From: a bacterium
Lineage (GTDB): Bacteria; BMS3Abin14
Length of the DNA stretch: 64,000 nt
Assembly: GCA_029210965.1 (NCBI GenBank)
Contig: JARGFZ010000008.1
Coordinates: 1-64,000, forward strand
Direction: 5' to 3'
Below, piece after piece: positions 45,339 through 55,272 of the stretch (the first letter of the stretch is position 1; every line of letters begins with the position of its first letter). The notes below the pieces were generated by a model, which was given only the letters and a program-made list of their open reading frames with translations, was not told where the DNA came from and did not search any database. The translations under genes and the position numbers were made by a program.

Positions 45339-45806
45339 GTGCCTGAGGGACGGATTCTTGAGCGGTGTATCCAACGGGGGTGGAAAATGGCTGTGGCCGA
45401 ATCGTGCACCGGCGGCCTGATAGGGGCGCGTCTTACATCCGTGCCGGGCAGTTCGTCCTATTTCCTGGGCGGTGTCATCGCCTATTCCAACAACCTGAAA
45501 AAAGACCTTCTCAAGGTTCCTGCTGTACTTCTGGATTCAGAGGGTGCAGTGAGCGGCCCCGTGGCCGAGGCCATGGTCCGGGGGGTCATCGCTGCCACGG
45601 GTGCTCACTGCGGGATCTCGGTTACAGGGGTGGCTGGCCCCGATGGGGGGACCCTGGAAAAACCGGTGGGAACGGTGTGGGTGGGAATCGCCCTGCCTTC
45701 AGAAACAATGTCGAGACAATACAATTTCACCGGAAACCGGGATGAAGTGAGAGAACAGGCAGTAAATGCGGCACTGGAGCTTTTCCTGGAAAAAGCTGGT
45801 TCATGA
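45339..45806 (+). CDS. pncC: nicotinamide-nucleotide amidase (CinA C-terminal domain)
   Basis: 155 residues from GTG at 45339 (GGGGGA about 5 nt upstream); TTG at 45327 is an alternative. It is the stand-alone CinA C-terminal domain: MAVAESCTGGLIGARLTSVPGSS with the catalytic Ser, FLGGVIAYSNNLKKDLL and GVAGPDGGTLEKPVGTVWVG. It deamidates NMN in NAD recycling. Full CinA has an extra N-terminal domain that is not encoded here. recA follows about 1.6 kb downstream, a neighbour of cinA in many genomes. Confidence 0.95.
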   Translation: MPEGRILERCIQRGWKMAVAESCTGGLIGARLTSVPGSSSYFLGGVIAYSNNLKKDLLKVPAVLLDSEGAVSGPVAEAMVRGVIAATGAHCGISVTGVAGPDGGTLEKPVGTVWVGIALPSETMSRQYNFTGNRDEVREQAVNAALELFLEKAGS

Positions 45807-46007
45807 AATGCGGTAAGAGCCTTAACGCAGAAGGCCGCAGAGGCGGCCCGCTGGTAGGCCGCATGTTCCGCAGGGTTACGCAGTTAGATCTAAACCGAAA
45901 TAAAGATTCAACCGCGGCCCTCCGCGATAGCGCCTGCAAGGTGGCGCTCCTGCGATTCTCTGCGTTAAAGTTTTTGATTTTGCCTTCTGGAATTTGGAAT
46001 CAAGACC
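45807..46007. other. intergenic region of CGCAGAGG-type words
   Basis: 201 bp with CGCAGAAGGCCGCAGAGGCG on the left (45827-45846) and GCGATTCTCTGCGTTAAAG on the right (45950-45970), an imperfect palindrome of the same class as elsewhere. No gene. Confidence 0.45.
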
Positions 46008-46601
46008 ATGCGCCTTTTCATCGCTATCCCAATAGATAAAATAATTCTCGACACCCTCGGAGGGGTGGTGGAAAAGCTCAGGGAGTCCCGGGCGCCGGTG
46101 CGGTGGGTCCGCCCGGAGGGCATGCATTTGACCTTAAAGTTTCTGGGCGAAACGGACGAGGACCGTGTGGAGCCCCTGGCTGAGGCAATAAAAGGAGTAA
46201 CCAGCAGCATCCTGCCCTTCCCCATTTCAGTCACCGGTGCAGGTGCTTATCCCAACCTTCGGGGGCCCAGGGTCCTGTGGGTTGGTGTCGTGGAAAGCTC
46301 CGGCACTCTCAAGCGCCTCGTAAAGAATGTTGAAGAGGAGACTGAAAAGCTTGGCTGGGAGAGGGAAAGAAGAGCGTTCTCTCCCCACATCACCATCGGC
46401 CGGGTTAAGGGAAATATGAACATCGCCCGCCTCACCACTTCTGTGAAAGAGATAAAGAATGATCACTGGGGGGACCAGGAGGTGGGAGAACTGGTTTTGT
46501 ATAGCAGTGAGTTAAAGCCGGGAGGAGCGGTGTATGAGAGGGTGCGCGTGCTCAATTTAGGAAAAGGGAATCCAGAATCCAGAATCCAGAATCCAGATTA
46601 A
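46008..46601 (+). CDS. thpR: RNA 2',3'-cyclic phosphodiesterase
   Basis: 197 residues of the 2H (LigT/ThpR) family. It begins MRLFIAIPIDKIILD and has two catalytic HxT/S motifs, HLTLKFLGE and HITIGRVKG. It opens 2',3'-cyclic phosphate ends of RNA. The last ten or so residues (NPESRIQNPD) are encoded by tandem CCAGAATCCAGAAT words and the stop is the TAA ending that array, so the C-terminus is repeat-derived. Confidence 0.92.
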   Translation: MRLFIAIPIDKIILDTLGGVVEKLRESRAPVRWVRPEGMHLTLKFLGETDEDRVEPLAEAIKGVTSSILPFPISVTGAGAYPNLRGPRVLWVGVVESSGTLKRLVKNVEEETEKLGWERERRAFSPHITIGRVKGNMNIARLTTSVKEIKNDHWGDQEVGELVLYSSELKPGGAVYERVRVLNLGKGNPESRIQNPD

Positions 46602-46793
46602 GATCGAAAGCTACCCTACTTTTTGTGTCATTGCGAGGAGCGTTAGCGACGCGGTAATCTCAGTGGTTATGAAAGCGGCAAAAGCCTTAACGCAGCGGGC
46701 CGCAGTTCAGCCATTCCCAGGCTGAATCGCAGGGTGACGCAGGGTAAACCTAAAACCACAAACTCTCTTAATGAAATAAGAGGATAAGAATTA

Positions 46794-46955
46794 ATGAATC
46801 ATGTGAATGGTTCTGAACTTGCTGTTACAGATGAAGAGATAGCAGGTGTTAGGAAAATTATTGGAAGAAAGAGAGTAACTCTTGTAACGGCTGCTCTGAT
46901 TTTGATTGAAAACTTTGCGGCCTTTGCAGTAAATAGCTTTTTACCGCTGTTATAG
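46794..46955 (+). CDS. possible small membrane protein (53 residues)
   Basis: An ATG at 46794 opens 53 codons to TAG at 46953. The product starts MNHVNGSELAVTDEEIAGV, has a basic patch (KIIGRKR) and one hydrophobic segment (VTLVTAALILIENFAAFAV) near the C-terminus. A GAGG lies about 11 nt upstream. Its AT content is well above its neighbours, which fits a small accessory gene or chance. The family is not recognised. Confidence 0.4.
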   Translation: MNHVNGSELAVTDEEIAGVRKIIGRKRVTLVTAALILIENFAAFAVNSFLPLL

Positions 46956-47320
46956 AAACCGGGATCGCTTCCGTCGTCGCCTGCCGCTATGACGTGACAA
47001 GTCGCATGAAATAATGGTTCGCGAAGACAGACAAGTTGGATTCCGGGTCTTCGCTTTCACTCCGCCCGGAATGACGGCTTGTCTTTTCCCCATCCCCTCC
47101 ATCCCCTTCACCCCTGTTAAACCGATCGCTTTTAAAGTGACTGCTCCTTCCCCTTTTTTTGGGTTCCCTCTGCGTCCGAAGCCTGTCACGCCAGAGGCGT
47201 GACAACCTCTGCGTTTCAAAAACATTGCTTTTATAAGAGCTGCTTTTAGCCTGGTTTAAAGGTTTTCTTCTGCGTTCTACATCCCCTGTCCTGAGCCTGT
47301 CGAAGGGCACATTCTACATT

Positions 47321-47355
47321 CTACATAACCTGCCGTTTTTCGGCAGGTTATGTAG
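47321..47355. promoter_or_regulatory. 15-bp perfect palindrome upstream of recA
   Basis: CTACATAACCTGCCG and its exact complement flank a TTTTT loop, about 20 bp before the extended -10 of recA. There is no T-tract on the plus strand after it, so it is a terminator only if weak; it could be an operator or mRNA structure. Confidence 0.5.
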
Positions 47356-47431
47356 CAAACTGGTACAGAATTTGCTATTATCCGCTGTTACAAGTGCCAT
47401 CGGACCCGGAGACATCGGAAGGTAGAGTGAA

Positions 47432-48463
47432 ATGACACAAAGAGTGGAAAAAGATAAGGCAATAGAAGCAGCGGTCACCCAGATCGAACGGCAGTTCGGC
47501 AAGGGGTCCATCATGCGGCTTGGTTCGGATGAGGCAGTGCCCGGGGTGCCGGTCATCAGCACCGGGGCTATTCCCCTGGATGTTGCTCTGGGAGTAGGCG
47601 GCATCCCGAGAGGCCGTGTAACTGAGATATACGGGCCCGAATCATCCGGAAAGACAACCATGATGCTCCATGTGATAGCCCAGGCCCAGAAAGAGGGTGG
47701 AGTAGCCGCCTTCATTGACGCTGAGCACGCACTGGACATTGGATACGCCAGGAAGTTGGGAGTGAAGACCGACGATCTCCTGATCTCCCAGCCGGACACT
47801 GGTGAACAGGCGCTGGAGATCGCCGAGATGCTCCTTCGAAGCGGCGCTCTGGATGTCATTGTCATCGATTCGGTGGCCGCTCTGGTCCCGAGAGCTGAGA
47901 TCGAGGGGGAGATGGGGGATTCCCACATGGGTCTCCAGGCCCGCTTGATGTCCCAGGCTCTGCGAAAACTTACCGGAGCGATCAGCAAGACAAGAACCTC
48001 TCTCGTTTTCATAAACCAGATTCGTATGAAGATCGGTGTTATGTTCGGCAACCCGGAAACCACTTCCGGCGGTAATGCCTTGAAGTTTTACGCTTCCGTA
48101 CGGCTTGATATCAGGCGTATCGGCAGCCTCAAGGATGGAGAGAGGCAGGTGGGCAGCAGGGTGCGTGTCAAGGTTGTAAAGAACAAGCTGGCTCCACCTT
48201 TCCGCCAGGCCGAGTTCGACATGATCGATGGTGAGGGCGTTTCTCACGAAGGGGCCCTCATCGATATGGCCCTTGACGCCGGGTTCATTACCAGAAGCGG
48301 GGCATGGTACTCCCATGGGGAGGAGCGCATCGGTCAGGGTCGGGAAAACGCCCGGCAGTTTTTTAAAGAGAACCCCGATATTGCTGCCCGGATAGAGGCT
48401 CAGGTTCGAGAACACTACGGTATAGCTGTTTCTGACGGTAACAGTGGGGGTGAGGAAAAATGA
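47432..48463 (+). CDS. recA: recombinase RecA
   Basis: 343 residues, full length. Walker [41 protein letters not shown] (L1/L2 area) and [21 protein letters not shown] are all present, and the C-terminus is short. It coats single-stranded DNA, exchanges strands and triggers SOS. No clear LexA site was recognised upstream. It is the first gene of a very long same-strand array (pilT, recX, alaS, lipoprotein, gsp genes) with overlapping ends. Confidence 0.98.
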   Translation: MTQRVEKDKAIEAAVTQIERQFGKGSIMRLGSDEAVPGVPVISTGAIPLDVALGVGGIPRGRVTEIYGPESSGKTTMMLHVIAQAQKEGGVAAFIDAEHALDIGYARKLGVKTDDLLISQPDTGEQALEIAEMLLRSGALDVIVIDSVAALVPRAEIEGEMGDSHMGLQARLMSQALRKLTGAISKTRTSLVFINQIRMKIGVMFGNPETTSGGNALKFYASVRLDIRRIGSLKDGERQVGSRVRVKVVKNKLAPPFRQAEFDMIDGEGVSHEGALIDMALDAGFITRSGAWYSHGEERIGQGRENARQFFKENPDIAARIEAQVREHYGIAVSDGNSGGEEK

Positions 48464-49662
48464 GTGAGCAGGATATACTGGACATCAACGAACTTCTGAA
48501 AGCCTCTTCTGCCTACAAGGCCTCCGATCTGCACATCAAGGTGGGTAACCCTCCGGTTCTGCGGGTGGATGGCCGTCTACATCCCATGCCGGAAAAGAGG
48601 AGGGTTACACAGGAAGATGTCATGAAGATCGGCTATTCGGTCATGACTGATGGCCAGAAGGAGAAGTTCAAGCGCAGTAGCGAGATCGATATCGCCTACA
48701 GCGTCCCGGGTCTGGGAAGGTTCCGGGTCAACATTTTCCAGCAGCGCGGTACCATCGGCCTCGTTTTCCGGCTTATCCCGGTGAAGATCAAGACCCTTGA
48801 GGAACTGGATCTCCCGCCTGTATTGGGAACCCTGGCGTTAAAGCCTCGAGGCCTGATCCTTGCCACCGGGACAACGGGAAGCGGCAAATCCACTACCCTC
48901 GCGGCGATGGTTCACCACATCAACCAGAACAGAACCTCCCATATCCTCACCGTGGAAGACCCCATTGAATACCTTCATCGTGATGTTAAATCCATCGTCA
49001 ACCAGAGAGAGGTCGGCTCGGATACACTCTCCTTCGGAGCGGCCTTAAAGAGTGCGTTGCGACAGGATCCCGATGTCATAATGGTCGGGGAGATGAGGGA
49101 CTTCGAAACGGTGGAAACGGCTCTGGTGGCTGCGGAAACCGGACACCTTGTTATGAGTACTGTCCACACCGTGGACGCAACGGAAACGATCAACCGGATC
49201 ATCTCGGTATTTCCGCCCTATCAGCAGAAGCAGATACGTATGCAGCTGGCCGGGGTTTTACAGGGGATCGTATCTATGAGGCTTGTACCTGTTTCCCAGG
49301 GAAAAGGGCGCGCTCCCGCGGTGGAGGTCCTTATAGCCACCAACAGGGTCAAGGAGTGTATTATCGACAAGGACAGGACTGCAGAACTTCCCGATGTCAT
49401 CTCCTCCGGATACACCCAGTACGGTATGCAGTCCTTCGACCAGGCCTTGATGATGCTGTTTAAGAAAAAACGTATCACCTATGAGGAAGCCCTCAGACAG
49501 AGTACGCGTCCTGATGACTTTGCTCTGAAGGTGAAGGGGATAGACGGTACCTCGGATTCATGGTCGGAAATGGAAAAAATGTCGGCAGACGCATCCGAAG
49601 AGGATGAAACTGCATCGGGACCAGAGGATGACAGCGCGGGACTCAAGCTCGACCGTTTCTGA
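48460..49662 (+). CDS. pilT: PilT-like twitching motility ATPase
   Basis: 400 residues of the secretion-ATPase superfamily. It has [22 protein letters not shown], Walker [11 protein letters not shown], the Asp box VEDPIEYLH, Walker [16 protein letters not shown] and the [13 protein letters not shown] box. The 40-residue acidic C-terminal tail is extra. PilT-type ATPases retract type IV pili. Which PilT subtype this is, and whether pili exist, cannot be told from the window. It overlaps recA by 4 nt and recX by one base. Confidence 0.92.
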   Translation: MSEQDILDINELLKASSAYKASDLHIKVGNPPVLRVDGRLHPMPEKRRVTQEDVMKIGYSVMTDGQKEKFKRSSEIDIAYSVPGLGRFRVNIFQQRGTIGLVFRLIPVKIKTLEELDLPPVLGTLALKPRGLILATGTTGSGKSTTLAAMVHHINQNRTSHILTVEDPIEYLHRDVKSIVNQREVGSDTLSFGAALKSALRQDPDVIMVGEMRDFETVETALVAAETGHLVMSTVHTVDATETINRIISVFPPYQQKQIRMQLAGVLQGIVSMRLVPVSQGKGRAPAVEVLIATNRVKECIIDKDRTAELPDVISSGYTQYGMQSFDQALMMLFKKKRITYEEALRQSTRPDDFALKVKGIDGTSDSWSEMEKMSADASEEDETASGPEDDSAGLKLDRF

Positions 49663-50165
49663 TGACCGGGAGCAGCTATAAGTCCGCCAGGCAATGCGCG
49701 CTGAGAGCCCTTGGCAGGCGGATGCACACGGTTTATGAGATCAGAGCAGCTTTATCAACGCGTGATTTTGCAGAGGATATTGTCGATAGTGTTGTGGAAG
49801 TACTGGCCAGACAGGGCTATATCGATGACCTCGACTTTGCGCAGATCTGGGTCGCAAGCCGTTCCGTTAATCAGTTGCATGGTCGCTTGCGCTTGCTGAA
49901 AGATCTGAGGCAAAAGGGTATCCCCGACGAGATCATCGAATCGGTTCTCAGAGACTCCTTCCCTGACGAGGATGAAGCGGCTGTGGCGATAAAGGCAGCT
50001 GAAAAAAAACTGCGGGCTCTGAGATCATATGGGAAAGCGGCCGGGAAGGCCACCGGAGCAAAAGGCAGGGAGGCCCTTTACCGTCATCTCAGGTCAAAAG
50101 GCTTTTCGACCCGGGCTATCGGCCATGCTATGAACGGTATTTCCTTCGAGGAGGATTCATCTTGA
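49662..50165 (+). CDS. recX: RecA regulator RecX
   Basis: 167 residues, all-helical. The RecX signatures are ALRALGRRMHTVYEIRAAL, YIDDLDFAQIWVASR, GRLRLLKDLRQKGIPDEII and LYRHLRSKGFSTRAI. It limits RecA filament growth. The separation from recA by pilT is unusual; RecX is normally next to recA or fused to its operon. It overlaps alaS by 4 nt. Confidence 0.92.
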   Translation: MTGSSYKSARQCALRALGRRMHTVYEIRAALSTRDFAEDIVDSVVEVLARQGYIDDLDFAQIWVASRSVNQLHGRLRLLKDLRQKGIPDEIIESVLRDSFPDEDEAAVAIKAAEKKLRALRSYGKAAGKATGAKGREALYRHLRSKGFSTRAIGHAMNGISFEEDSS

Positions 50166-52807
50166 CAGGTGCCGAAATCAGGGAACTATTCCTCAGTTAT
50201 TTTGAAGGGAAGGGGCATCAACGTGTTAAAAGCTCCTCCCTCCTTCCTCATAACGATCCCACCCTCTTTTTCACCAACGCCGGAATGGTCCAGTTCAAGG
50301 AACTGTTCCTGGGTAACGAGACACGGAGTTACTCCCGGGCCGCATCCACCCAGAAATGCATGAGAGTGTCCGGCAAGCACAACGATCTTGAGAATGTCGG
50401 CCGCACCGCGCGGCATCATACCTTCTTCGAGATGCTGGGCAACTTTTCCTTCGGGGATTATTTCAAGAAGGAGGCTATCCATTACGGATGGGAATTTCTC
50501 ACCAGCGTAGCGGGTCTGGATCCTGACCGGCTCATAGTCACCGTATTTGACGATGATGATGAGGCTCATGGACTCTGGCAGGAGGTCGCCGGGGTTCCGG
50601 CCGATCGGATCTTCAGGCTGGGAGAAAAGGATAATTTCTGGTCCATGGGGGAAACCGGGCCCTGCGGACCCTGCTCGGAGATCCTTTTTGATCGGGGTGA
50701 GGATACAGGCTGCCGGTTGCCCGCTTGCGGTCCGGACTGTGATTGCGGCCGGTTCCTGGAGCTTTGGAACCTTGTGTTCATGCAGTACGACAGGGATGGC
50801 GAGGGCAAACTTCATCCTTTGCCGAAACCGAGTATAGACACGGGCATGGGGCTTGAACGTCTGGCAGCGGTGCTTCAGGGCCAGGACAGCAACTACCACA
50901 CCGATCTGGTGTTCCCCTTTGTTGAGGAGGCCGCAAGGGTCTCGGGAGTCAGTTATGGATCTGACGATGACAGCGATGTCAGCCTCAGAGTCATCGCCGA
51001 TCATGTGCGCGCTGTCACTTTTCTCATCGCCGAAGGTGTACTTCCATCCAACGAGGGGCGCGGATATGTTCTTCGCCGGATCATGCGCCGGGCTGCCAGG
51101 CACGGCAAGCTCCTTGGATTGAACGAACCGTTTCTCTACAGGATCTGTCCACTTGTTGGAGAAGTCCTCGGGGATGCCTTCCCCGAAGTGCTTGAAAGCA
51201 TGAAAACGGTGCAGAAGGTGGTTCATCTCGAAGAGGAACGGTTTGGCAGAACTCTTGATCAGGGTCTGATGCGCCTTAGCCAACTTATCGAAGAGATAAA
51301 AGGTTCCGGCAAGGACCAACTCCCGGGTGATGAGATCTTCCGCCTGTACGATACCTTTGGATTCCCCCTGGACCTGTCCCAGGATATCGCCGCGGAAAGC
51401 GGCGTCGGTGTGGATGTGGAGGGTTTCAACCAGGAGATGGAAAAACAGAAGAAAAGAGCCCGGGCGTCCTGGTCAGGTTCCGGAGCCCAACTGGTTTCCC
51501 CTGTTTACCGTGACCTGATGGATAAGGCCGGAGCCGTTGCGTTCACAGGCTACGATGAGGAACGTACTGAGGGAAGTGTCGTTGCGGGGCTTGCAGCCGG
51601 GGAAGATCAGCCTGATTCTTTCTCCGGTGAAGGCGAAGTGGAGATCGTCCTGGATCGGACACCATTTTACGGTGAGAGCGGGGGGCAGGTGGGGGATACG
51701 GGTACCATCGTCGGTCAGGGATTTAAAGCCCTTGTTCTGGCCACGACACGACCTCTCCCGGAGCTGGTGGTGCACCGGTGCCGCATGGTGGAGGGGACGG
51801 TGCGCGTCGGAGACCTCTGCAGCGCCGAGGTGGACCATGTGTCGCGCAGCGCGACGCGCCGCAACCACACCGCCACCCATTTACTGCACGCGGCTTTAAA
51901 GGAAGTTCTGGGAGACCATGTTCAACAGTCGGGTTCTCTGGTTGAACCTGATCGGTTCCGCTTTGATTTTAGTCATTTCGAGGGGGTGACCGATGACGAG
52001 GTACGATGTATTGAGGATCTGGTGAACGGCCACGTCCTGGAAAACCTGGATGTCCTGACCCGGGTGATGTCTTCAGAAGAGGCCATGGAGGAGGGAGCGG
52101 TGGCGCTCTTCGGTGAGAAGTACGGCGAAACTGTTCGAGTCGTTTCGGTCCCCGGTGTGAGCATGGAGCTGTGTGGAGGCACCCATGTGGCCCGGACAGG
52201 GGATATCGGGTTGTTCAAGGTCACCCAGGAGGGCAGCATCGCAGCCGGCGTCCGGCGTATGGAAGGTGCAACGGGGACAGGGGTCCTTGAGATGCTGCGC
52301 AATGATGAATGTTTCCTCAGGGGACTGTCCGCCTCGATGAAGGTGCCGGTACCGGAACTTCCAGGGCGCCTCAAAAAACTTCAGGAAACCGTTCAGGAGC
52401 AGGACCAGAAAATCAAGGAGCTGATGGCAAGTGTGGCCGGCGGCGGTTCTGCTGATCTGGAAGACCAGATCAGGGAAGAGTCAGGGATCAGGTATCTGGC
52501 TGCTGAACTGCCCGGACAGGATGCAGGTTCTCTCAGGGATGCGGCGGACAGGATGCGGGACAGGATCGGGAGCGGGGTAGTTCTCCTCGCAACCCGTGAC
52601 TCAGGAAAGGTTGCCCTCGTTGTAAGGGTGACCAAGGACCTGTCGGATCGGTTCCCGGCCGGTGAGTTTGTCAAACGCCTCGCGCCCCTGGTAGGTGGAG
52701 GAGGGGGAGGCAGGCCCGATATGGCCCAGGCAGGGGGGAAAAACCCGGAAGGGCTCCCGGAGCTGCTGGATGCCGTGGACAGCGTGATCAGGGAGATGGC
52801 TCAATGA
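50162..52807 (+). CDS. alaS: alanyl-tRNA synthetase
   Basis: 881 residues from TTG at 50162. The catalytic core (KSSSLLPHNDPTLFFTNAGM), an insertion of Cys residues (CRLPACGPDCDCGRF), the editing domain with HTATHLLHAAL and CGGTHVARTGD (zinc ligands), and a C-terminal C-Ala/DHHA1 domain ending in the Gly-rich VGGGGGGRPDMAQAGGKNP are all present. It charges tRNA-Ala and clears Ser/Gly errors. It overlaps both neighbours by 4 nt. Confidence 0.98.
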   Translation: MTGAEIRELFLSYFEGKGHQRVKSSSLLPHNDPTLFFTNAGMVQFKELFLGNETRSYSRAASTQKCMRVSGKHNDLENVGRTARHHTFFEMLGNFSFGDYFKKEAIHYGWEFLTSVAGLDPDRLIVTVFDDDDEAHGLWQEVAGVPADRIFRLGEKDNFWSMGETGPCGPCSEILFDRGEDTGCRLPACGPDCDCGRFLELWNLVFMQYDRDGEGKLHPLPKPSIDTGMGLERLAAVLQGQDSNYHTDLVFPFVEEAARVSGVSYGSDDDSDVSLRVIADHVRAVTFLIAEGVLPSNEGRGYVLRRIMRRAARHGKLLGLNEPFLYRICPLVGEVLGDAFPEVLESMKTVQKVVHLEEERFGRTLDQGLMRLSQLIEEIKGSGKDQLPGDEIFRLYDTFGFPLDLSQDIAAESGVGVDVEGFNQEMEKQKKRARASWSGSGAQLVSPVYRDLMDKAGAVAFTGYDEERTEGSVVAGLAAGEDQPDSFSGEGEVEIVLDRTPFYGESGGQVGDTGTIVGQGFKALVLATTRPLPELVVHRCRMVEGTVRVGDLCSAEVDHVSRSATRRNHTATHLLHAALKEVLGDHVQQSGSLVEPDRFRFDFSHFEGVTDDEVRCIEDLVNGHVLENLDVLTRVMSSEEAMEEGAVALFGEKYGETVRVVSVPGVSMELCGGTHVARTGDIGLFKVTQEGSIAAGVRRMEGATGTGVLEMLRNDECFLRGLSASMKVPVPELPGRLKKLQETVQEQDQKIKELMASVAGGGSADLEDQIREESGIRYLAAELPGQDAGSLRDAADRMRDRIGSGVVLLATRDSGKVALVVRVTKDLSDRFPAGEFVKRLAPLVGGGGGGRPDMAQAGGKNPEGLPELLDAVDSVIREMAQ

Positions 52808-55245
52808 GATCCGGTTTCAGGAAAATCATCTTTGTTGTGCAACTCGCACTCCTTCTGGTTTCACTGGCAGTTATTTCCGGCTGCTGGATACTCCTGCCTG
52901 AAGAGACGGCCATCGTTGTGGAGGTTCTCGGCGCGAAGGGCGGCCCTGTGGACGGAGTGAGCCTGCTTCTGGACGGTTCGGATACGCTCATCACGGGAAG
53001 CGCCGGTCAGGTATTTAAAAGCCTGAGCCAGGAAGGGGACCATACGATTCAGCTGGACACCGCTACCTTGATCGATCCCCAGGGCGGGATCGGGTGGGTT
53101 CCCCTGGCCAGCCAGGTTTCCGGGGAGCTGGCGCCTCGTTCTTTTGCTGACCGCCCCTTTGCAGGCGGCAGCGACGTGCTCGTCGTTCCGGTGAACAAGG
53201 GCGAGATCACGGTTGTAACCGTTTACCTGGATGATATTCAAAAATCGCCCTTGGATAATCAGTGGCTCACGGATGGCCTGGATGCGGCAAACAGTTACCG
53301 AACGGCCAATACAGATGAGTTTGGCAGTAACTTGCGCCCCACCTTCTGGTGGCGCCAGGATCCATCCCTCGGTACTACAATAACCTATACCTTCCAGCTG
53401 TGGGAAGATGACGACGCAGATACCAGATTCCCCCTGGGAGTCGTCGACCACCCCCAGTACACCACAGCCATGGACCCTTCAGGCCCCGGCTACCTCCAGC
53501 CTGATTGGCAGGTTCCCCTTGCAGGCATCCAGAGGGCTGAGATAACGTCCACTGTGAACCAGGTGGTAGTCTGGTCCAGCCAGGCAAGCGATGCGTCAAC
53601 CCCCATCGATTACGATCTCTATTACGCTCCCACCTCACAGTGGAGTAAGGCCGACTGGGAAAAGAATCCGGTCCTTCGGGATGTTCAGGGAATTTTTGAC
53701 GGTGCTGCGATAAAGATCCCTGTGGGAGCGGGCACAGGGAACACGGGGGTCGTTCTGAAGAATGGAGTTGAATATACCTTTGCCCTGCGGGCCAGGGACG
53801 GGGCCTCCAACCTGGATACGACGGGATCGACCTCAACCCGGAGGGCGACCCCTCCCGGTTCTTCCTCAAGCCTGGGTTCTGTTTCCATCATCAGCGCTGT
53901 GGCCGATTCCACAGTGGGTGGGCAGATCGACATTGACCTGACCTGCCAGCCCACTGATAACCTCAGGGTTTATACTGCCCCCAGTTCCGATTTCAACGCC
54001 AGGCCTTTTGATGAACGCTTTATCAGGGATACCCACCTTTGTCCTAATAGCGGCACCGATTCCTATGTTCTGGACCGTCTGGTCAACGGCAAGACCTATG
54101 CTGTTGGATTTGAACCTTTCGACGCCAACGGGAACGTGGGGACGGCATCATCCGTTGCGTTGGCCACGCCGTCGTACACAGCGGCCCTCGACACCACTGC
54201 CCCAACCGGGCTGACCCTCACCGTTACACCCATGGGGAACGGAGATGTGGATGTGATGGTCTCAGCGGTGGCCGATTCCAGCAGTGTGGTGCGGCGAATA
54301 TACTGGGCTCCGGCTTCCTTCACATCCAACGAGGAAGCCATGATGTTCACCACCTACCCGAGCGCGTCACCGCAGGAAACATTATCGCTGACCGATATTC
54401 CCGACGGTATACCCTATAACTACGTGGCCAGGGCCATTGACTCCTTCGGGAACTCGGCCATAGCTGCGAGCCAGGTGACTTTGACCGGAGGGGACGGCAT
54501 CGGGCCCACCTGGGCGTCGGACGACCCCGCTTTCTTCTCCACAGTGAGCTATTCTATGGGCAGCACCACCTGGCCTCTGGGGGCCACCTGGAGCTACGGT
54601 TCCGCGGCAGGAGGGTTTGCCCTGGGGCAGGATCCGGTTCAGGGGCAGGGTGAATACGTCTGGAGGGTCATCCAGGAGAACCCCGACAGGGGCATTACCA
54701 GGGCAACCAAACTGGGGGCCTTCTACTCCTGGTCTGGTTACTATTATGCTTCTACGGAAAGCGAGAGGTTTAATATGTCATCTTCCGGTCCCTCCTCCAA
54801 CGCCGATCACCGGGATGTGTTCAGTTTTGTAGAGGGCGCATCCAACGTCCTGTCGGCTGATGTCATGGGCACCCCCTTCGACAGCTCTGATTCCGCCGGG
54901 TACCGGCAGAGAACGGCCAGTCAGTTCAGTTCCTCCCTGGCTGCCGGCTCATGGACCACCAATCAGTTGACTATTCTTTACAATACCAACGCGTATGGAC
55001 AGGCGGTTGTACGTGAGATAAGCAGTCCGGCTCGTGGTTTTGCAGGGATCCTGAGGGTTTTCAGTGTAAATAAACAACGGCCTTGGCCGACACGTGGACC
55101 TCATTTACAGGCCAAGGAGTTCCAGCTGTCCTATTACGATTTCAGCGATGAACTGGTTAACTCTCCAGAACCCACATTTGGGGGCAGCGGGATATTCTTC
55201 TTCGGAACCCTGGATGAACCCGACTATCAGGATCCTCTTTGGTAG
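52804..55245 (+). CDS. large outer-surface lipoprotein of unknown function
   Basis: 813 residues. The signal (IIFVVQLALLLVSLAVISGC) has a lipobox with Cys27. The mature part begins with a carboxypeptidase-regulatory-like segment (GPVDGVSLLLDGSD), continues with several fibronectin-III-like or similar beta-sandwich regions (YTFALRARDGASNLDTTG, YAVGFEPFDANGNVGTASS, YNYVARAIDSFGNSAIAAS) and ends in an aromatic-rich domain. I do not recognise the whole. It lies between alaS (ATGA overlap) and gspC (27-nt gap), so it could be a T2SS substrate or accessory surface protein. Confidence 0.75.
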   Translation: MRSGFRKIIFVVQLALLLVSLAVISGCWILLPEETAIVVEVLGAKGGPVDGVSLLLDGSDTLITGSAGQVFKSLSQEGDHTIQLDTATLIDPQGGIGWVPLASQVSGELAPRSFADRPFAGGSDVLVVPVNKGEITVVTVYLDDIQKSPLDNQWLTDGLDAANSYRTANTDEFGSNLRPTFWWRQDPSLGTTITYTFQLWEDDDADTRFPLGVVDHPQYTTAMDPSGPGYLQPDWQVPLAGIQRAEITSTVNQVVVWSSQASDASTPIDYDLYYAPTSQWSKADWEKNPVLRDVQGIFDGAAIKIPVGAGTGNTGVVLKNGVEYTFALRARDGASNLDTTGSTSTRRATPPGSSSSLGSVSIISAVADSTVGGQIDIDLTCQPTDNLRVYTAPSSDFNARPFDERFIRDTHLCPNSGTDSYVLDRLVNGKTYAVGFEPFDANGNVGTASSVALATPSYTAALDTTAPTGLTLTVTPMGNGDVDVMVSAVADSSSVVRRIYWAPASFTSNEEAMMFTTYPSASPQETLSLTDIPDGIPYNYVARAIDSFGNSAIAASQVTLTGGDGIGPTWASDDPAFFSTVSYSMGSTTWPLGATWSYGSAAGGFALGQDPVQGQGEYVWRVIQENPDRGITRATKLGAFYSWSGYYYASTESERFNMSSSGPSSNADHRDVFSFVEGASNVLSADVMGTPFDSSDSAGYRQRTASQFSSSLAAGSWTTNQLTILYNTNAYGQAVVREISSPARGFAGILRVFSVNKQRPWPTRGPHLQAKEFQLSYYDFSDELVNSPEPTFGGSGIFFFGTLDEPDYQDPLW

Positions 55246-55272
55246 GAAGCGATACCTGAAAGTAAAGGGCCA

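Larger units (their letters stand above)
46602..47431. other. 830-bp intergenic region upstream of recA
   Basis: Contains a TCATTGCGAGGAGCGTTAGC...GGTAATCTC block (46627-46661), a small AT-rich open frame (listed separately), a GGATTCCGGG...CCCGGAATGAC pair (47039-47074), CCTGAGCCTGTCGAAGGG (about 47290-47307), TTCTACATTC words, the 15-bp recA-upstream palindrome (listed separately) and a TGCTATTAT extended -10 (47374-47381) likely serving recA. Confidence 0.5.

Noticed and set aside
47642-48415. 257-codon open frame on the minus strand
   Set aside because: Antisense to recA; no motif and no ribosome site.
50186-51319. 377-codon open frame on the minus strand
   Set aside because: Antisense to alaS, a clearly identified gene; produced by codon bias of that gene.
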